Assembly: GCF_003574445.1 (NCBI RefSeq)
Contig: NZ_KZ984548.1
Coordinates: 551,395 to 615,394 of the forward strand
Length of the DNA: 64,000 bases
Source of the DNA: Streptomyces sp. YIM 130001
Lineage (GTDB): Bacteria; Actinomycetota; Actinomycetes; Streptomycetales; Streptomycetaceae
Direction: 5' to 3'
Positions 8,274-17,035 of the stretch are shown one piece after another. Position 1 is the stretch's first letter. The number at the start of each line of letters is the position of its first letter. A program made the position numbers and the translations under genes. The notes below the pieces were generated by a model. The model worked only from the letters and a program-made list of their open reading frames with translations. It was not told where the DNA came from and did no database searches.

Positions 8274-9206
8274 ATGAACAACCCCGCGCTGCTGGCCCTG
8301 GGCAGCACCATCCTGTGCGGCACCCTCGCCGTCGCCGGACTCCATACGTACGCCTCGGGCAAGGCCCAGCGACAGGCACTCGAGGACCGGCTCGCCACCG
8401 GCCACCACAAGATCGGGCGGGGCCGCCGCTTCAGCGCCATCGACCGACGGGTCAGAAAGACCGGCATCGGGCGGAAGGTCCAGCTGAAGCTGTCGGCGAC
8501 CGGACTCGACCTGACGCCGGGCGAGTTCTTCGTCTACATGGTCGCGGCCGTCATCGGGCTGTGGCTGATAGCCAGCTCGCTGCTCGCGCCGTTCTTCGGT
8601 CCGATCGCCGGACTGATCGGCCTCTACGGGGCGAACGTCTTCCTCAACTGGCAGCGGCAGAAGCGTATTGAGGCGTTCATCGGCCAACTTCCTGACCTGG
8701 CCCGCCTGTTGGCGAACGGCACCTCGGCCGGTCTGGCCCTGCGCACCTCCCTCGCCATGGCCGCGGACGAGCTCGAAGCTCCGGCGGGCGAGGAACTCAC
8801 GAAGGTGTCCAACGAGTTGGCCCTCGGCCGCTCCATCGACGACACCCTCAACGAGCTCGCCGAACGGCTCCCCTCCCGGGAGCTGATCGTCCTCGTGACG
8901 ACCCTGGTCCTGTCCAACCGCTCCGGCGGTACGATCGTCGGCTCCCTGCGGAACCTCACCGAGACCCTGGAGGAGCGCAAGGAGACCCGGCGCGAGGTCC
9001 GCACCATGCTCTCCGAGGTCAACGCCACCGCGTTCACCATCCCCTGCCTGGGCATCGGCGCGATGCTCATGCTGAACGCCATGAACGAGGGCGCGTTGGC
9101 GAGGGTGACCGGCAGCCCCGTCGGTCAGATCCTCATGCTCGTCTCGCTCGCCCTGTACACCGTCGGGTTCGTGGTCATCCGCCGCCTCGGCAAGATCGAC
9201 GTCTGA
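8274..9206 (+). CDS. tadB: TadB-like inner membrane platform protein
   Basis: A 310-residue type II secretion F-domain protein. It begins with a membrane helix (residues 4-20), has paired hydrophobic helices in the middle (MVAAVIGLWLIASSLLAPFF... region) and at the C-terminus, and carries the T2SSF core (FIGQLPDLARLLANGTSAGL ... SGGTIVGSLRNLTETL). The start at ATG 8274 follows GGAAG; about 240 bp separate it from CpaF. Known: TadB and TadC form the membrane platform that works with the CpaF motor. Confidence 0.92.
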   Translation: MNNPALLALGSTILCGTLAVAGLHTYASGKAQRQALEDRLATGHHKIGRGRRFSAIDRRVRKTGIGRKVQLKLSATGLDLTPGEFFVYMVAAVIGLWLIASSLLAPFFGPIAGLIGLYGANVFLNWQRQKRIEAFIGQLPDLARLLANGTSAGLALRTSLAMAADELEAPAGEELTKVSNELALGRSIDDTLNELAERLPSRELIVLVTTLVLSNRSGGTIVGSLRNLTETLEERKETRREVRTMLSEVNATAFTIPCLGIGAMLMLNAMNEGALARVTGSPVGQILMLVSLALYTVGFVVIRRLGKIDV

Positions 9207-9226
9207 GAGAGGGGAACGACGACACC

Positions 9227-10117
9227 ATGCTGGGACTTCTCCTCGCACTGCTGCTCGCACTCGCCGTTGCGGGTGTCTTCCAAGGCGTCCGGATGTACCG
9301 GGCCGACGCCAAGCTGCCCTCCGACCTCGCCGTCGCCCTGGAGATCGGCGGATCGCGCGTATCGGGCGCCGACTCTGCCGTCGACCGTCTCGGCATGCGC
9401 TTCGCACCCGCCGTCCTGCGGGTCATGGGCGCGAAGAACGTCGAGGCCAAGCGCCGCAAGATCGACCAGGCGGGCAACCCCGGCGGTCTCACCATCGACC
9501 GCTACGCCGCCCGCCGTGCCGTCTACGGACTCTTCGGCCTCATCTGCGGCCTGTCGATGCTTGCGAGCGGATCGCCGCTCTTCGCGCTCCTGGCCTTCGC
9601 CTTCGGCTTCTTCGCCGCCGACGCCCTCATCGCCCAGGCGATCAAGGAGCGCCGTGAGGTCATCGAGCGGACCCTGCCCGACTTCCTCGACGTCCTCGCG
9701 GTCGTCGTGAGCGCCGGTCTCGGCTTCCGCCAGGCCCTGGAGCGCGTCGCCGACCGCTACAAGGGCCCGTGGGCGGACGAACTCCACATCACTCTGCGCC
9801 AGATGGACATGGGTGTCTCGCGCCGCAACGCCTTCGAGGAACTGCGCAAGCGCAACGCCTCCGAGCAGGTCTCGCAGTTCGTCACGGCACTCCAGCAGGG
9901 CGAGGAACTCGGTGCGCCGATCGCCGACACCCTGATCCAGATCGCCAACGACATGCGCCGCACCGACGCCCAGAACTCCCGCCGCCGCGCGGCCAAGACC
10001 ATCCCGAAGACCACCATGGTCACCCTGGTGTTCATGGTCCCGGCCACGCTGATCCTCATCGTCAGCGGAATGTTCCTGGGTTCGGAGACCAACTTCGGCT
10101 CCATCTTCGGCGGCTGA
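9227..10117 (+). CDS. tadC: TadC-like inner membrane platform protein
   Basis: A 296-residue partner of TadB with the same F-domain plan: an N-terminal helix (2-20), a cytoplasmic segment, two adjacent helices (about 90-125), the core LPDFLDVLAVVVSAGLGFRQ, then SQFVTALQQGEELGAPIADTL and a C-terminal helix (VTLVFMVPATLILIVSGMF). It starts 20 bp after TadB behind GAGAGGGGAA. The two proteins probably form a heteromeric platform. Confidence 0.92.
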   Translation: MLGLLLALLLALAVAGVFQGVRMYRADAKLPSDLAVALEIGGSRVSGADSAVDRLGMRFAPAVLRVMGAKNVEAKRRKIDQAGNPGGLTIDRYAARRAVYGLFGLICGLSMLASGSPLFALLAFAFGFFAADALIAQAIKERREVIERTLPDFLDVLAVVVSAGLGFRQALERVADRYKGPWADELHITLRQMDMGVSRRNAFEELRKRNASEQVSQFVTALQQGEELGAPIADTLIQIANDMRRTDAQNSRRRAAKTIPKTTMVTLVFMVPATLILIVSGMFLGSETNFGSIFGG

Positions 10118-10147
10118 TCATGGCGAACCACAGCAAAGGAGCCCGGC

Positions 10148-11629
10148 ATGCCCCCTGAACCGGCCGGCTTCGACAGCACCGTCCGCCGCGCAGAAGCAGA
10201 TGCCGCGGCCCAGGGCGCCCCGACACCACAGGGCGCCCTGAGCGCGTTCACCCCCGCCCGGGGAAACAGGACGCCACCACCGGCTGAACTTCACGGCGGC
10301 GCCCCCGAGGCGGAGCCCGTGATGACCTCCGCCCTCGCCGACGACACCCCCGCGCCCAGCCTCTCCATCCAGCTCAACGCACTGCAGGCGCTGTGCCGCC
10401 AGGTCTTCGGCTTCCGCCTCGCGATGATCGTCATCGGCGCACCCTTCGCCCTCGCCAGAGCGGACGGCCAGGTCGGCAACGTCCTGGTCGGCGGCGCCGT
10501 CGTCTTCAGCCTGATGGGTTCGCTCGCGATGCTCAGGGACTGGGAGACACTCGGCCCGCTCGTCCTCAAGTACCGCTGGCTGATGGCCGTGGACCTGGTC
10601 TTCGGCGCCGTACTCCTGCTCACCGCTTCCCCCGATTCGACACTCGGCTACGCCACGGTCTGTACGCCGCTGCTGGCCGGACTGCTCTACGGCTGGCGCG
10701 GCGCGGGCATCTACACCGCCCTCCAGATCCTGGTGCTCGCCGCTGCCTACATCGGCTGGGCCAAGAGCATGGAAGGCCCCGCAAGTACCGTTCTGATCAG
10801 CGGCTTCTGCGTGGCGGCCGGAGTCATCGGCGTCACCCTGCGCAATCTCATGCTCCGCTTCGGCACCGCCACCGAGGCCCTCTCCCAGGCCAACTCCCGT
10901 ATCGCGGTCAACGACGCGGTGGACGGCGAACGCGCCCGCATGGCCCGCGAGATGCACGACTCCGTCGCCAAGACCCTGCACGGCGTCGCCATGGCCGCCG
11001 AAGCCCTCGCCAACAGCGCGGACCGCATGGACCCCATGACGGTCAAGCACCAGGCGGGCCTGGTCTCCCGCTCGGCCCGCCGCGCCGCCTCGGAGTCCCG
11101 CGAACTGCTCTCCGACCTGCGTCGCAGAACCGACTACTCGGACGCCGGCGGCGGCACCGACGTCACCGACGAACTGGCCGCTCGTGTCAGGGACTTCAGC
11201 GCCCGCACCGGCGTCAACTGCGTCTGGCTCCCGATCGGTGAGGGCCCCGTCCCGCCCGTCCCGCACGCCGTGGCCCGCCAGCTGCTCACCGTCGCCGCCG
11301 AGGCCCTGGAGAACACCCACCGGCATGCGGGCGCCTCGCGCGTCGCCGTCGAGATGGGCATCGTGGGCGACCTGCTCAGGATCAGCGTCATCGACGACGG
11401 CAAGGGCCTGCCGGCCGGCACCAACCTCGACGAACTCCGCAAGGCCGGCCACTTCGGCCTGGTCGGCATGGTCGAGCGGGCGGCCGCGGTCGGCGCCCGT
11501 ATCCGGATCGGCCGCGGCAGAAGCGCCGGCGGTACGGAGGTCCGGCTCGACCTGCCCCTCGCGGCGCTGGAGAGCCAGCGCACACCGGCTCACGGGTTCC
11601 CGTCCGCCAGTGCGGCGGGTATCACCTGA
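10148..11629 (+). CDS. membrane histidine kinase in the Tad operon
   Basis: A 493-residue NarL-type sensor kinase. After a polar N-terminus (1-75) come about five or six membrane helices (90-235). The HisKA_3 dimerisation helix carries the phosphorylated H270 in MAREMHDSVAKTLHG, and the ATPase domain has ALENTHRHAG (N box), IDDGKGLP (G1) and GHFGLVGM (G2). No extracellular sensing domain is visible, so the signal is likely sensed in the membrane. The start follows AAAGGAG; an alternative at 10322 would drop 58 residues. Its partner is the response regulator 92 bp downstream. The pair lies inside the pilus locus, so it probably controls pilus genes. Confidence 0.88.
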   Translation: MPPEPAGFDSTVRRAEADAAAQGAPTPQGALSAFTPARGNRTPPPAELHGGAPEAEPVMTSALADDTPAPSLSIQLNALQALCRQVFGFRLAMIVIGAPFALARADGQVGNVLVGGAVVFSLMGSLAMLRDWETLGPLVLKYRWLMAVDLVFGAVLLLTASPDSTLGYATVCTPLLAGLLYGWRGAGIYTALQILVLAAAYIGWAKSMEGPASTVLISGFCVAAGVIGVTLRNLMLRFGTATEALSQANSRIAVNDAVDGERARMAREMHDSVAKTLHGVAMAAEALANSADRMDPMTVKHQAGLVSRSARRAASESRELLSDLRRRTDYSDAGGGTDVTDELAARVRDFSARTGVNCVWLPIGEGPVPPVPHAVARQLLTVAAEALENTHRHAGASRVAVEMGIVGDLLRISVIDDGKGLPAGTNLDELRKAGHFGLVGMVERAAAVGARIRIGRGRSAGGTEVRLDLPLAALESQRTPAHGFPSASAAGIT

Positions 11630-11721
11630 GTCAGCACCGGACCGCAGGACCGCACCACCCCACAACCGAATAGCCCCCACACCCCCGCTCACCCGCGAAC
11701 ACCCCCGAGAGGAGGCCGCTC

Positions 11722-12891
11722 ATGCCGGACGAGAGCTCGCACACCTCAGGGCCCCAGCAGGTGTCGTCGCACGTGTCCCAGCACACGTCCTCGCACACCA
11801 CGGAGCCCCGCTCCGAGCACACCCCCGCTCAAGTCCCCCTTCCCCCGCCGGCAGCGGCGTTCCCTGCCCCGACTCAGAACGGCGACGACCCCAGCGGGCC
11901 CCAACAGGCCCAGGGCACCGACCCGTTCGGATCCATCGAGCAGCCGGCGCCACTGCGCGTGGTCATCGCCGACGACAACCCCGTCGTACGCGCGGGCCTC
12001 ACCGTGCTGCTCGACGGCCGGGACGACATCGTCGTCGTGGCCGAGGCAGCGGACGGCCGCCAGGCGCTCGCCGCCGCGCAGCAGCACCGCCCGGACGTGG
12101 TCCTGCTCGACGTCCGCATGCCGGGCGTGGACGGCATCTCGGCGCTCCCGTACCTGGTGCAGGTGGCGCCGGTCATGATGCTGACCTACAGCCGCGAGTC
12201 GACGATCGTGCAGGAGGCGCTGCGCCTCGGCGCGGGCGGCTATCTGGTCCACGGGGAGTTCACGGCCGAGCAGTTGGTGCTCGCGACCCGGGACATCAAG
12301 GAGGGCCGCGCCCACTTCACCGCCTCGGCGCAGAACGCCCTGCTGTCCCACATGCGCGGCGGACAGGCGGCCCCGGGCCTCCCGGAGGGCCTCGGCCGGG
12401 TCTACGAGACGGGTGTGCCGTTCACGGGCACCAGTCAGGTCCCCGGCGCCGGGCCGGCCACCGGTCCGACGTACGGCCGGATACCTGGTCATCCGAGCAC
12501 GCCGGATGCGACTGCACAGGGTGGCTCTGGGCCCAACCTGGGCCCAGGTGTCTCGAATTCGTATCGAGCTCCCCAAAGCTCTTCGCATCTGCAACCGAAT
12601 GTGCCACAGTCGGTACCGGCCCACGGTGGCGGACTCTCGTCCGCCTCTGCCCCCGGCGGCCAGCGGAACCGGCAGGACTTCGGACTGAGCTCGAGGGAGG
12701 TGGAGATCATGGAACTCATTGCATCCGGCATGAGCAACCAGCAAATCGCCGCCACCTGCTTCATCAGCGAGAAGACCGTCAAGAACCACATCAACCGGAT
12801 ATTCGCGAAGTTGCACAGTGTCAGCCGGAGCGAAGCCATTGCGGTCTGGCTCGGCACTGCGCGGGGGAAGGGGTCGAACAGCCATGGATGA
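11722..12891 (+). CDS. LuxR-type response regulator in the Tad operon
   Basis: A 389-residue NarL/FixJ-type regulator. Residues 1-76 are low-complexity, rich in Ser, Thr, His and Pro. The receiver domain spans 78-195 with the phosphoacceptor D130 in LLDVRMPG. A long Gly/Pro/Ser linker (205-315) follows, then a LuxR helix-turn-helix (about 318-385, LSSREVEIMELIASGMSNQQ). Odd: the conserved receiver lysine, normally in GYLLKDA, is H177 in GYLVHGEF, which may alter phosphorylation-dependent switching. Family members are usually about 220 residues, so the extra 170 residues of N-terminus and linker stand out. It lies between the kinase and the Flp pilin gene, a likely target. Confidence 0.87.
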   Translation: MPDESSHTSGPQQVSSHVSQHTSSHTTEPRSEHTPAQVPLPPPAAAFPAPTQNGDDPSGPQQAQGTDPFGSIEQPAPLRVVIADDNPVVRAGLTVLLDGRDDIVVVAEAADGRQALAAAQQHRPDVVLLDVRMPGVDGISALPYLVQVAPVMMLTYSRESTIVQEALRLGAGGYLVHGEFTAEQLVLATRDIKEGRAHFTASAQNALLSHMRGGQAAPGLPEGLGRVYETGVPFTGTSQVPGAGPATGPTYGRIPGHPSTPDATAQGGSGPNLGPGVSNSYRAPQSSSHLQPNVPQSVPAHGGGLSSASAPGGQRNRQDFGLSSREVEIMELIASGMSNQQIAATCFISEKTVKNHINRIFAKLHSVSRSEAIAVWLGTARGKGSNSHG

Positions 12892-12932
12892 CATGACTGG
12901 GCGAAGCACTGAGCGAAGGACGAAGACGACGG

Positions 12933-13031
12933 GGGCGGGCGCTGTGCGCGCTGTCGCCCGCCCTGGTAGGGCGGGTGGGCCCGCTCCCACCCGCAGGACC
13001 CAACTCACCCTTTGGGCCCGCACTTGGGTCC
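12933..13031 (+). promoter_or_regulatory. nested hairpins upstream of flp
   Basis: Several stems overlap. A: GGGCGGGCG (12933-12941) with CGCCCGCCC (12955-12963). B: CCCGCCC (12957-12963) with GGGCGGG (12969-12975). C: GCGGGTGGG (12971-12979) with CCCACCCGC (12986-12994). D: GGACCCAA (12996-13003) with TTGGGTCC (13024-13031). B excludes both A and C. This could be a terminator for the regulator gene, or an attenuator in the leader of the pilin mRNA. Confidence 0.5.
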
Positions 13032-13184
13032 ACGGACCCTCTGTTGGGACCGGTGTTCCGACGTACGTTTCTCGTGTCGAAAGCGGCACCGGCCAGGAGG
13101 AAGCCGGTTACGCGGAAGACGCCAAAGCTTCAGAAACGTCACCGTCGGCCGACTCCCGGTCGGCTGAATCCAAAGGGGAACACC

Positions 13185-13388
13185 ATGTCGAAGTTCAGCA
13201 ACTGGAAGAACACCGTCGTCTCCCGCATGCAGGGCAAGAACGCGGACGAGGGCGCCGGCTTCGTGGAGTACGCCGGTCTCCTGGTGCTGATCGCCGCGAT
13301 CGTCGTTGCGGTGAACGCGCTCGGCCTGGACGACACGATCTCCGACGCGATCGAGACCGCGGTCGAGGACATCACGGGCGGCGAGTGA
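13185..13388 (+). CDS. flp: Flp major pilin
   Basis: A 67-residue Flp/Fap-type pilin, the expected main subunit of the Tad pilus. The leader ends at G23 and the mature protein would begin AGFVEYAG: G23/A24 with glutamate E28 at +5 and Y29, the G/XXXXEY rule for TadV cleavage. A hydrophobic helix follows (GLLVLIAAIVVAV) and a short acidic tail (DAIETAVEDITGGE). ATG 13185 is preceded by AAAGGGG; the longer frame back to 12975 crosses the hairpin region and is not coding. It overlaps the next gene by GTGA. Confidence 0.93.
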   Translation: MSKFSNWKNTVVSRMQGKNADEGAGFVEYAGLLVLIAAIVVAVNALGLDDTISDAIETAVEDITGGE

Positions 13389-13987
13389 CACTTCGCTTGC
13401 GTAACGACAAAGGGCAGACTCTCCCACTGTATGTGTGGCTGGTGGGGATTCTGCTCTTTGTCGCGTTCGTCTTCTTCGTCTTCGCCAAGGCGGCGGTAGC
13501 TCGCAGTGGAGCACAGTCCGCTGCGGACGCCGCCGCTCTCGCTGCTGCGAAAGAGGCTCGTAAAGAGTTGTTGGTCCAGGTGATCGCAGGCATCCCCTCC
13601 GGTGCCTGGGTCCTGCCGCTAGAGGGAGAGACACCGCCCGTCACGAACGGCGCGGCGTCTGCTGCTCAGCTTGCCAAGCAGAACAAGTCACACCTCGACG
13701 GCGCACCTCAAGCCACCTTCGTAGCAAGCGACTTCGCCATCAAGGCCAAGGTCGAGACCGATTACACGGTCGGCGACTCCCTGGTTCCCGGCACCGAGAA
13801 AAAGCATGCCAAGGCAGATGCAACCGCGGTGATCGAGCCGCGTTGCCACATGATCGCCGACGTCCCCACCAAGGTCGTCAAGTTCTACTGCGAAGGCAGT
13901 GGGATGTGGGACATCGATCCCAAGACCTTCAATGCCGGCGATCTGCCCACGGCCAAGGACCTGTTCAAGGTGCACCTGGCGGAATGA
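13385..13987 (+). CDS. TadG-like envelope protein
   Basis: A 200-residue protein beginning at GTG 13385, overlapping the flp stop codon. The N-terminus NDKGQTLPLYVWLVGILLFVAFVFFVFAKAAVARSG-like segment (residues 7-40) and the following SAADAAALAAAKEAR match the Tad/TadG N-terminal domain found on proteins of Tad loci. The rest (40-200) is predicted outside the membrane, with cysteines in PRCHMI and KFYCEG. It is translationally coupled to the pilin and probably anchors or guides the pilus. Confidence 0.8.
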   Translation: MTLRLRNDKGQTLPLYVWLVGILLFVAFVFFVFAKAAVARSGAQSAADAAALAAAKEARKELLVQVIAGIPSGAWVLPLEGETPPVTNGAASAAQLAKQNKSHLDGAPQATFVASDFAIKAKVETDYTVGDSLVPGTEKKHAKADATAVIEPRCHMIADVPTKVVKFYCEGSGMWDIDPKTFNAGDLPTAKDLFKVHLAE

Positions 13988-14008
13988 CGAGAGAAGGAAG
14001 CAGTACTG

Positions 14009-14602
14009 ATGAGTAAGCGGCACACCATGAAGGCCCGCAGGGCACTGACCGCGGTGGCGATCACGACTGGCTTGGTCCTCACGGTGGCCGGCTGCGGTGG
14101 TGGCGACGGAGGCGACGACAAGGAGAACTCCGGCAAGGAGACGTCGGCTCCGGCGAAGGACGGCGACAAGGACAAGGGGTCCGAAGAGCCGGCCGAGGAC
14201 AAGGTCATTGCTGAGGTCACTGGCAATGAAGACATCAAGCTGACGATCAACTCGGCAGTTCGCGACGGCGGCGGCTTCGTCACCGTCAAGGGCAAGGTGT
14301 CGAACGGTGGGTCGGATCGCTGGATCGCCAACGCGTGGCGCGGTGACGAGACAGAACTTCGGAAGAACGCGTTCTCTATGGCCGGAGCCAACCTTGTCGA
14401 CAAGGCGGGCAAGAAGAAGTATCTGGTCCTGCGGGACACGAACGGGCGTTGCTTGTGCACCCAATTCCAGGGGTCGTTCAAGCAGTCTGAAGAGCGAGAG
14501 TTCTTCGCCCAGTTCCCCGCTCCTCCCGACTCGGCTACCAAGGTCGACTTCAACATTGCCGACATGCCGCCGGCCACCATCGAGATCTCCGAGGGTGAGT
14601 GA
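14009..14602 (+). CDS. lipoprotein of the Tad locus
   Basis: A 197-residue predicted lipoprotein: a signal peptide with lipobox TVAGC (C29), a charged low-complexity spacer (about 35-65, rich in Asp, Lys, Gly, Glu), then a compact domain with ITVKGKVSNGG-like beta strands (actual text FVTVKGKVSNGGSD) and a CLC motif. No family recognised. GAAGGA precedes ATG 14009. It lies 21 bp after the TadG-like gene and 3 bp before the OmpA gene, so it is probably part of the pilus envelope apparatus. Confidence 0.75.
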   Translation: MSKRHTMKARRALTAVAITTGLVLTVAGCGGGDGGDDKENSGKETSAPAKDGDKDKGSEEPAEDKVIAEVTGNEDIKLTINSAVRDGGGFVTVKGKVSNGGSDRWIANAWRGDETELRKNAFSMAGANLVDKAGKKKYLVLRDTNGRCLCTQFQGSFKQSEEREFFAQFPAPPDSATKVDFNIADMPPATIEISEGE

Positions 14603-14605
14603 CCC

Positions 14606-15259
14606 ATGCACCACTCACTCACTCGCCGCAGGCAAGGCAGGGTCGCGGCCACGACAGTGACCGCAGTGGCCCTACTCGCCACACTCAGCATCAGTACTGC
14701 ACAAGCTGACGACGAGCCCAGTCAGCCACCGGGCTCTACGACGAGTCAGCCCCCGCCGAAGGTCGACGGGAACTCCCCAGGCCTGAAGCTTTCCGACGGT
14801 GCCACGCTGGCACCCGCCAAGGTGCTCGACGTCAAGTCCGTGATCGAGGACTTGGGCGGCGAAGAGCGCCGAGAAGACACTGGGTCGGACGTCAAGTTCG
14901 CCCTCCAGGCCGAAGTCCTCTTCGGCAAGGACAGCGCCAAGCTCAACCCCAAGGCCAACGCCCGTATCAAGGAGATCGCGGACGAGGTCGAGGCCCAGGG
15001 TGCGAAGAAGGTCCGGGTGTTCGGCTTCACGGACAACCTGGGCTCGTACGCGCACGGCAAGAAGCTCTCCAAGGAGCGCGCCGACGCCGTGCACGACCAG
15101 CTGTCCAAGACCCTCGGATCGGACATCACGTTCGAGGTCCGCGGATACAGCGAGGACTACCCCATCGCGTCCAACTCCACGGAGGAAGGACGCAAGAAGA
15201 ACCGCCGCGTGGAAGTCGCCTTCCCGCGCGGAGAAGCGGACGCCGGCTCGCAGAGCTAG
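14606..15259 (+). CDS. secreted OmpA-domain protein of the Tad locus
   Basis: A 217-residue exported protein with a signal peptide (1-34, AQA) and a C-terminal OmpA/MotB domain (about 95-205): VLFGKDSAKLNPKA, then VFGFTDNLGSYAHG and GYSEDYPIASN...KNRRVEV. Known: this fold binds peptidoglycan. In Tad loci an OmpA-like protein is thought to attach the machine to the cell wall, a role that would suit a Gram-positive without outer membrane. It is the last gene of the run and is followed by a strong hairpin. Confidence 0.87.
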   Translation: MHHSLTRRRQGRVAATTVTAVALLATLSISTAQADDEPSQPPGSTTSQPPPKVDGNSPGLKLSDGATLAPAKVLDVKSVIEDLGGEERREDTGSDVKFALQAEVLFGKDSAKLNPKANARIKEIADEVEAQGAKKVRVFGFTDNLGSYAHGKKLSKERADAVHDQLSKTLGSDITFEVRGYSEDYPIASNSTEEGRKKNRRVEVAFPRGEADAGSQS

Positions 15260-15279
15260 GAAGTTCCGCACGAACAGAG

Positions 15280-15311
15280 GCCGGGCCGCGAGAACCATCT
15301 CGCGGCCCGGC
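15280..15311 (+). terminator. terminator of the Tad operon
   Basis: A perfect 14-bp stem (GCCGGGCCGCGAGA / TCTCGCGGCCCGGC) with a 4-base loop lies 20 bp after the OmpA gene and is followed by CTGTTTCTGT. Confidence 0.85.
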
Positions 15312-15331
15312 TGTTTCTGTGGGAGGGAACC

Positions 15332-16483
15332 ATGCTCGAGTGGGACACAGTTCGAGCGGCCCTGTTCGTGCTGGGTCTGTCATCCGCCGGGCTTGGCCTG
15401 GTGTGGTTCCTGCGGTTCGTGTGGATCTCGCTGGAGTTGGACCGGCGGCCCTGGACCAAGCGTCGCGGAGTGATGAAGTGGGCTCGACGCAGGGTCGTCC
15501 GGCGAGCACCTACTCATACTGAGCACGCCGCTGTGGTGCAGAACTGGGAATGGTCGTCATCCATCGGGGCGGAGCGCTTCGAGGACGCGGCGGTGATGGA
15601 CGGCGGGCTGCGTGCCCGCCTGACGCTGACATTGCTCATGGTGATTACCTGCGTGCCAGCGGGGTGCGTCTTGAGTCTCTGGAGCTCGATCCCTTCCGTG
15701 CAGGCCGCGATGCTGGTGATCACGCTCGGCGGGTCGATGATCTGGCTTCCCGCGTCGTGGCGGTTGCGGGCCGTGGTCCGGGGGCTGGAGGTCGACCTGT
15801 TGTTGTTGGTGGACTGCCACATAGTCCTGAAGGCTTGCTCGCAGCGGCTGAACGGCTCGGCAAACCGTGGGTCCACGCTGCAACTAGACATAGACACAGG
15901 CGAGTTGAGTGCTGGATTGCAATGCTTTGCCCGTCACGGGCACACCGGGTGCAGTCCGGAGCGGCGGGCCGAGATCAAGGATCACATCGGTCGCGTCGCT
16001 GCGGCACTGGACGCGTCCATGGGCGACGTACTCAGGGGTGAGCCCGATGCGGTGCTGGGCTTGGCACGCCGTGTTCACACAGTCAATGAACGTGTCGCAG
16101 AGGGCAGATGGCTGGGCCTGCTCGACTCCGCGGACCTTCCTGTCGACCTGCAGCCTGACGCTCCCAGAACACGCCGGCAACGCATGACCGAGGCTGCGGT
16201 CGTCCTGCTTCTTGCGGCACTCGCTGCCGGGGCGATCGTCGGTGCCATGGCGTTGCACCTGCCCGCGCAGTACGCCGGGGTGATCGGCCTCGCGGCCTTC
16301 TTCGGCGGCGGGCTCGCCTGGCGCGGTTCGCGCGTCGGCGTCACCTCGCACAGCATGTTCGGCACGGTAGGCGCGGCGTTCGCTCAGCAACAGGAGCCGC
16401 AGCCCCCGCCCGGTGGGCCTGCCCCTGACTCGACCACGAGACAATCCGGCGGGGGCCCGCTTGACGGGCGTCCAGGAAGTTGA
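15332..16483 (+). CDS. hypothetical membrane protein
   Basis: Family not recognised. The 383-residue protein has one N-terminal helix (10-32), two helices around 100-155, a cytoplasmic-looking domain with a CFARHGHTGCSPE segment (about 205-270) and two closing helices (290-340), then a Pro/Gln-rich tail. GGGAGGGAA precedes the start. It lies 20 bp after the Tad terminator and 9 bp before the next gene, so those two are probably one operon separate from the pilus genes. Confidence 0.7.
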   Translation: MLEWDTVRAALFVLGLSSAGLGLVWFLRFVWISLELDRRPWTKRRGVMKWARRRVVRRAPTHTEHAAVVQNWEWSSSIGAERFEDAAVMDGGLRARLTLTLLMVITCVPAGCVLSLWSSIPSVQAAMLVITLGGSMIWLPASWRLRAVVRGLEVDLLLLVDCHIVLKACSQRLNGSANRGSTLQLDIDTGELSAGLQCFARHGHTGCSPERRAEIKDHIGRVAAALDASMGDVLRGEPDAVLGLARRVHTVNERVAEGRWLGLLDSADLPVDLQPDAPRTRRQRMTEAAVVLLLAALAAGAIVGAMALHLPAQYAGVIGLAAFFGGGLAWRGSRVGVTSHSMFGTVGAAFAQQQEPQPPPGGPAPDSTTRQSGGGPLDGRPGS

Positions 16484-16492
16484 GGCACAGGC

Positions 16493-17035
16493 ATGACCAA
16501 AAGGCGGGCCATCGCCGCATGTTCACTCGTGCTCGCGCTGGTCGGGGGATGGGTCGCCGGTGCCGAGTGGCCCGTCGAGACGCCCGAGACGACCAACGAC
16601 TGGGACGGCCCGGTCGAGCTGGCGGACGGGCGGCGCGTACTGGTGAAGTTCACGGCGCAGGGACTGGTCGAACGCCATCAGAGCGACAAGGGCGCGCCAT
16701 GGTCCCGCCCCCGGGTGCTGTCCCCGGTGAAGGGGGACGACGACTGCGGGGTCCACCTGAGCACGTACCGGAACACGGTCGCGGTCATCGCTCACTGGGA
16801 CCACGGCTGCTACGGCGAGGCGGCGCGGAAGTCCATCGCCGCGGTGAGCGACGGCGATCTCGACGAGTGGGACACGCACGTCACGGAGCACGAGGACGAC
16901 TGGAAGCGGACGCGCTTCTCCTGGATCGGTAACCGAGTGGTGTTCCGGAAGGAAATGGACCCCGGCGTCGCGGAGTTGAGCTGGCGTCAGACCATCGGCT
17001 TCACCGGCCCCACCACGAAGTCGTACGAGCCGTAA
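16493..17035 (+). CDS. hypothetical exported protein
   Basis: Family not recognised. The 180-residue protein starts with a signal peptide or anchor (RRAIAACSLVLALVGGWVAG, 3-22), followed by a soluble domain with two cysteines (DDDCGVHL and DHGCYG) and many Trp, Asp and Arg residues. It may stay anchored, since no clear cleavage site is seen. It follows the membrane protein by 9 bp and is followed by a hairpin. Confidence 0.68.
   Translation: MTKRRAIAACSLVLALVGGWVAGAEWPVETPETTNDWDGPVELADGRRVLVKFTAQGLVERHQSDKGAPWSRPRVLSPVKGDDDCGVHLSTYRNTVAVIAHWDHGCYGEAARKSIAAVSDGDLDEWDTHVTEHEDDWKRTRFSWIGNRVVFRKEMDPGVAELSWRQTIGFTGPTTKSYEP

Noticed and set aside
10120..10158. Twelve-codon ORF overlapping the kinase start
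   Set aside because: It contains the kinase ribosome site and lacks one of its own.
12525..12550. Repeated CTGGGCCCA motifs inside the response regulator gene
   Set aside because: They fall in the coding linker (Gly/Pro codons) and form no array.
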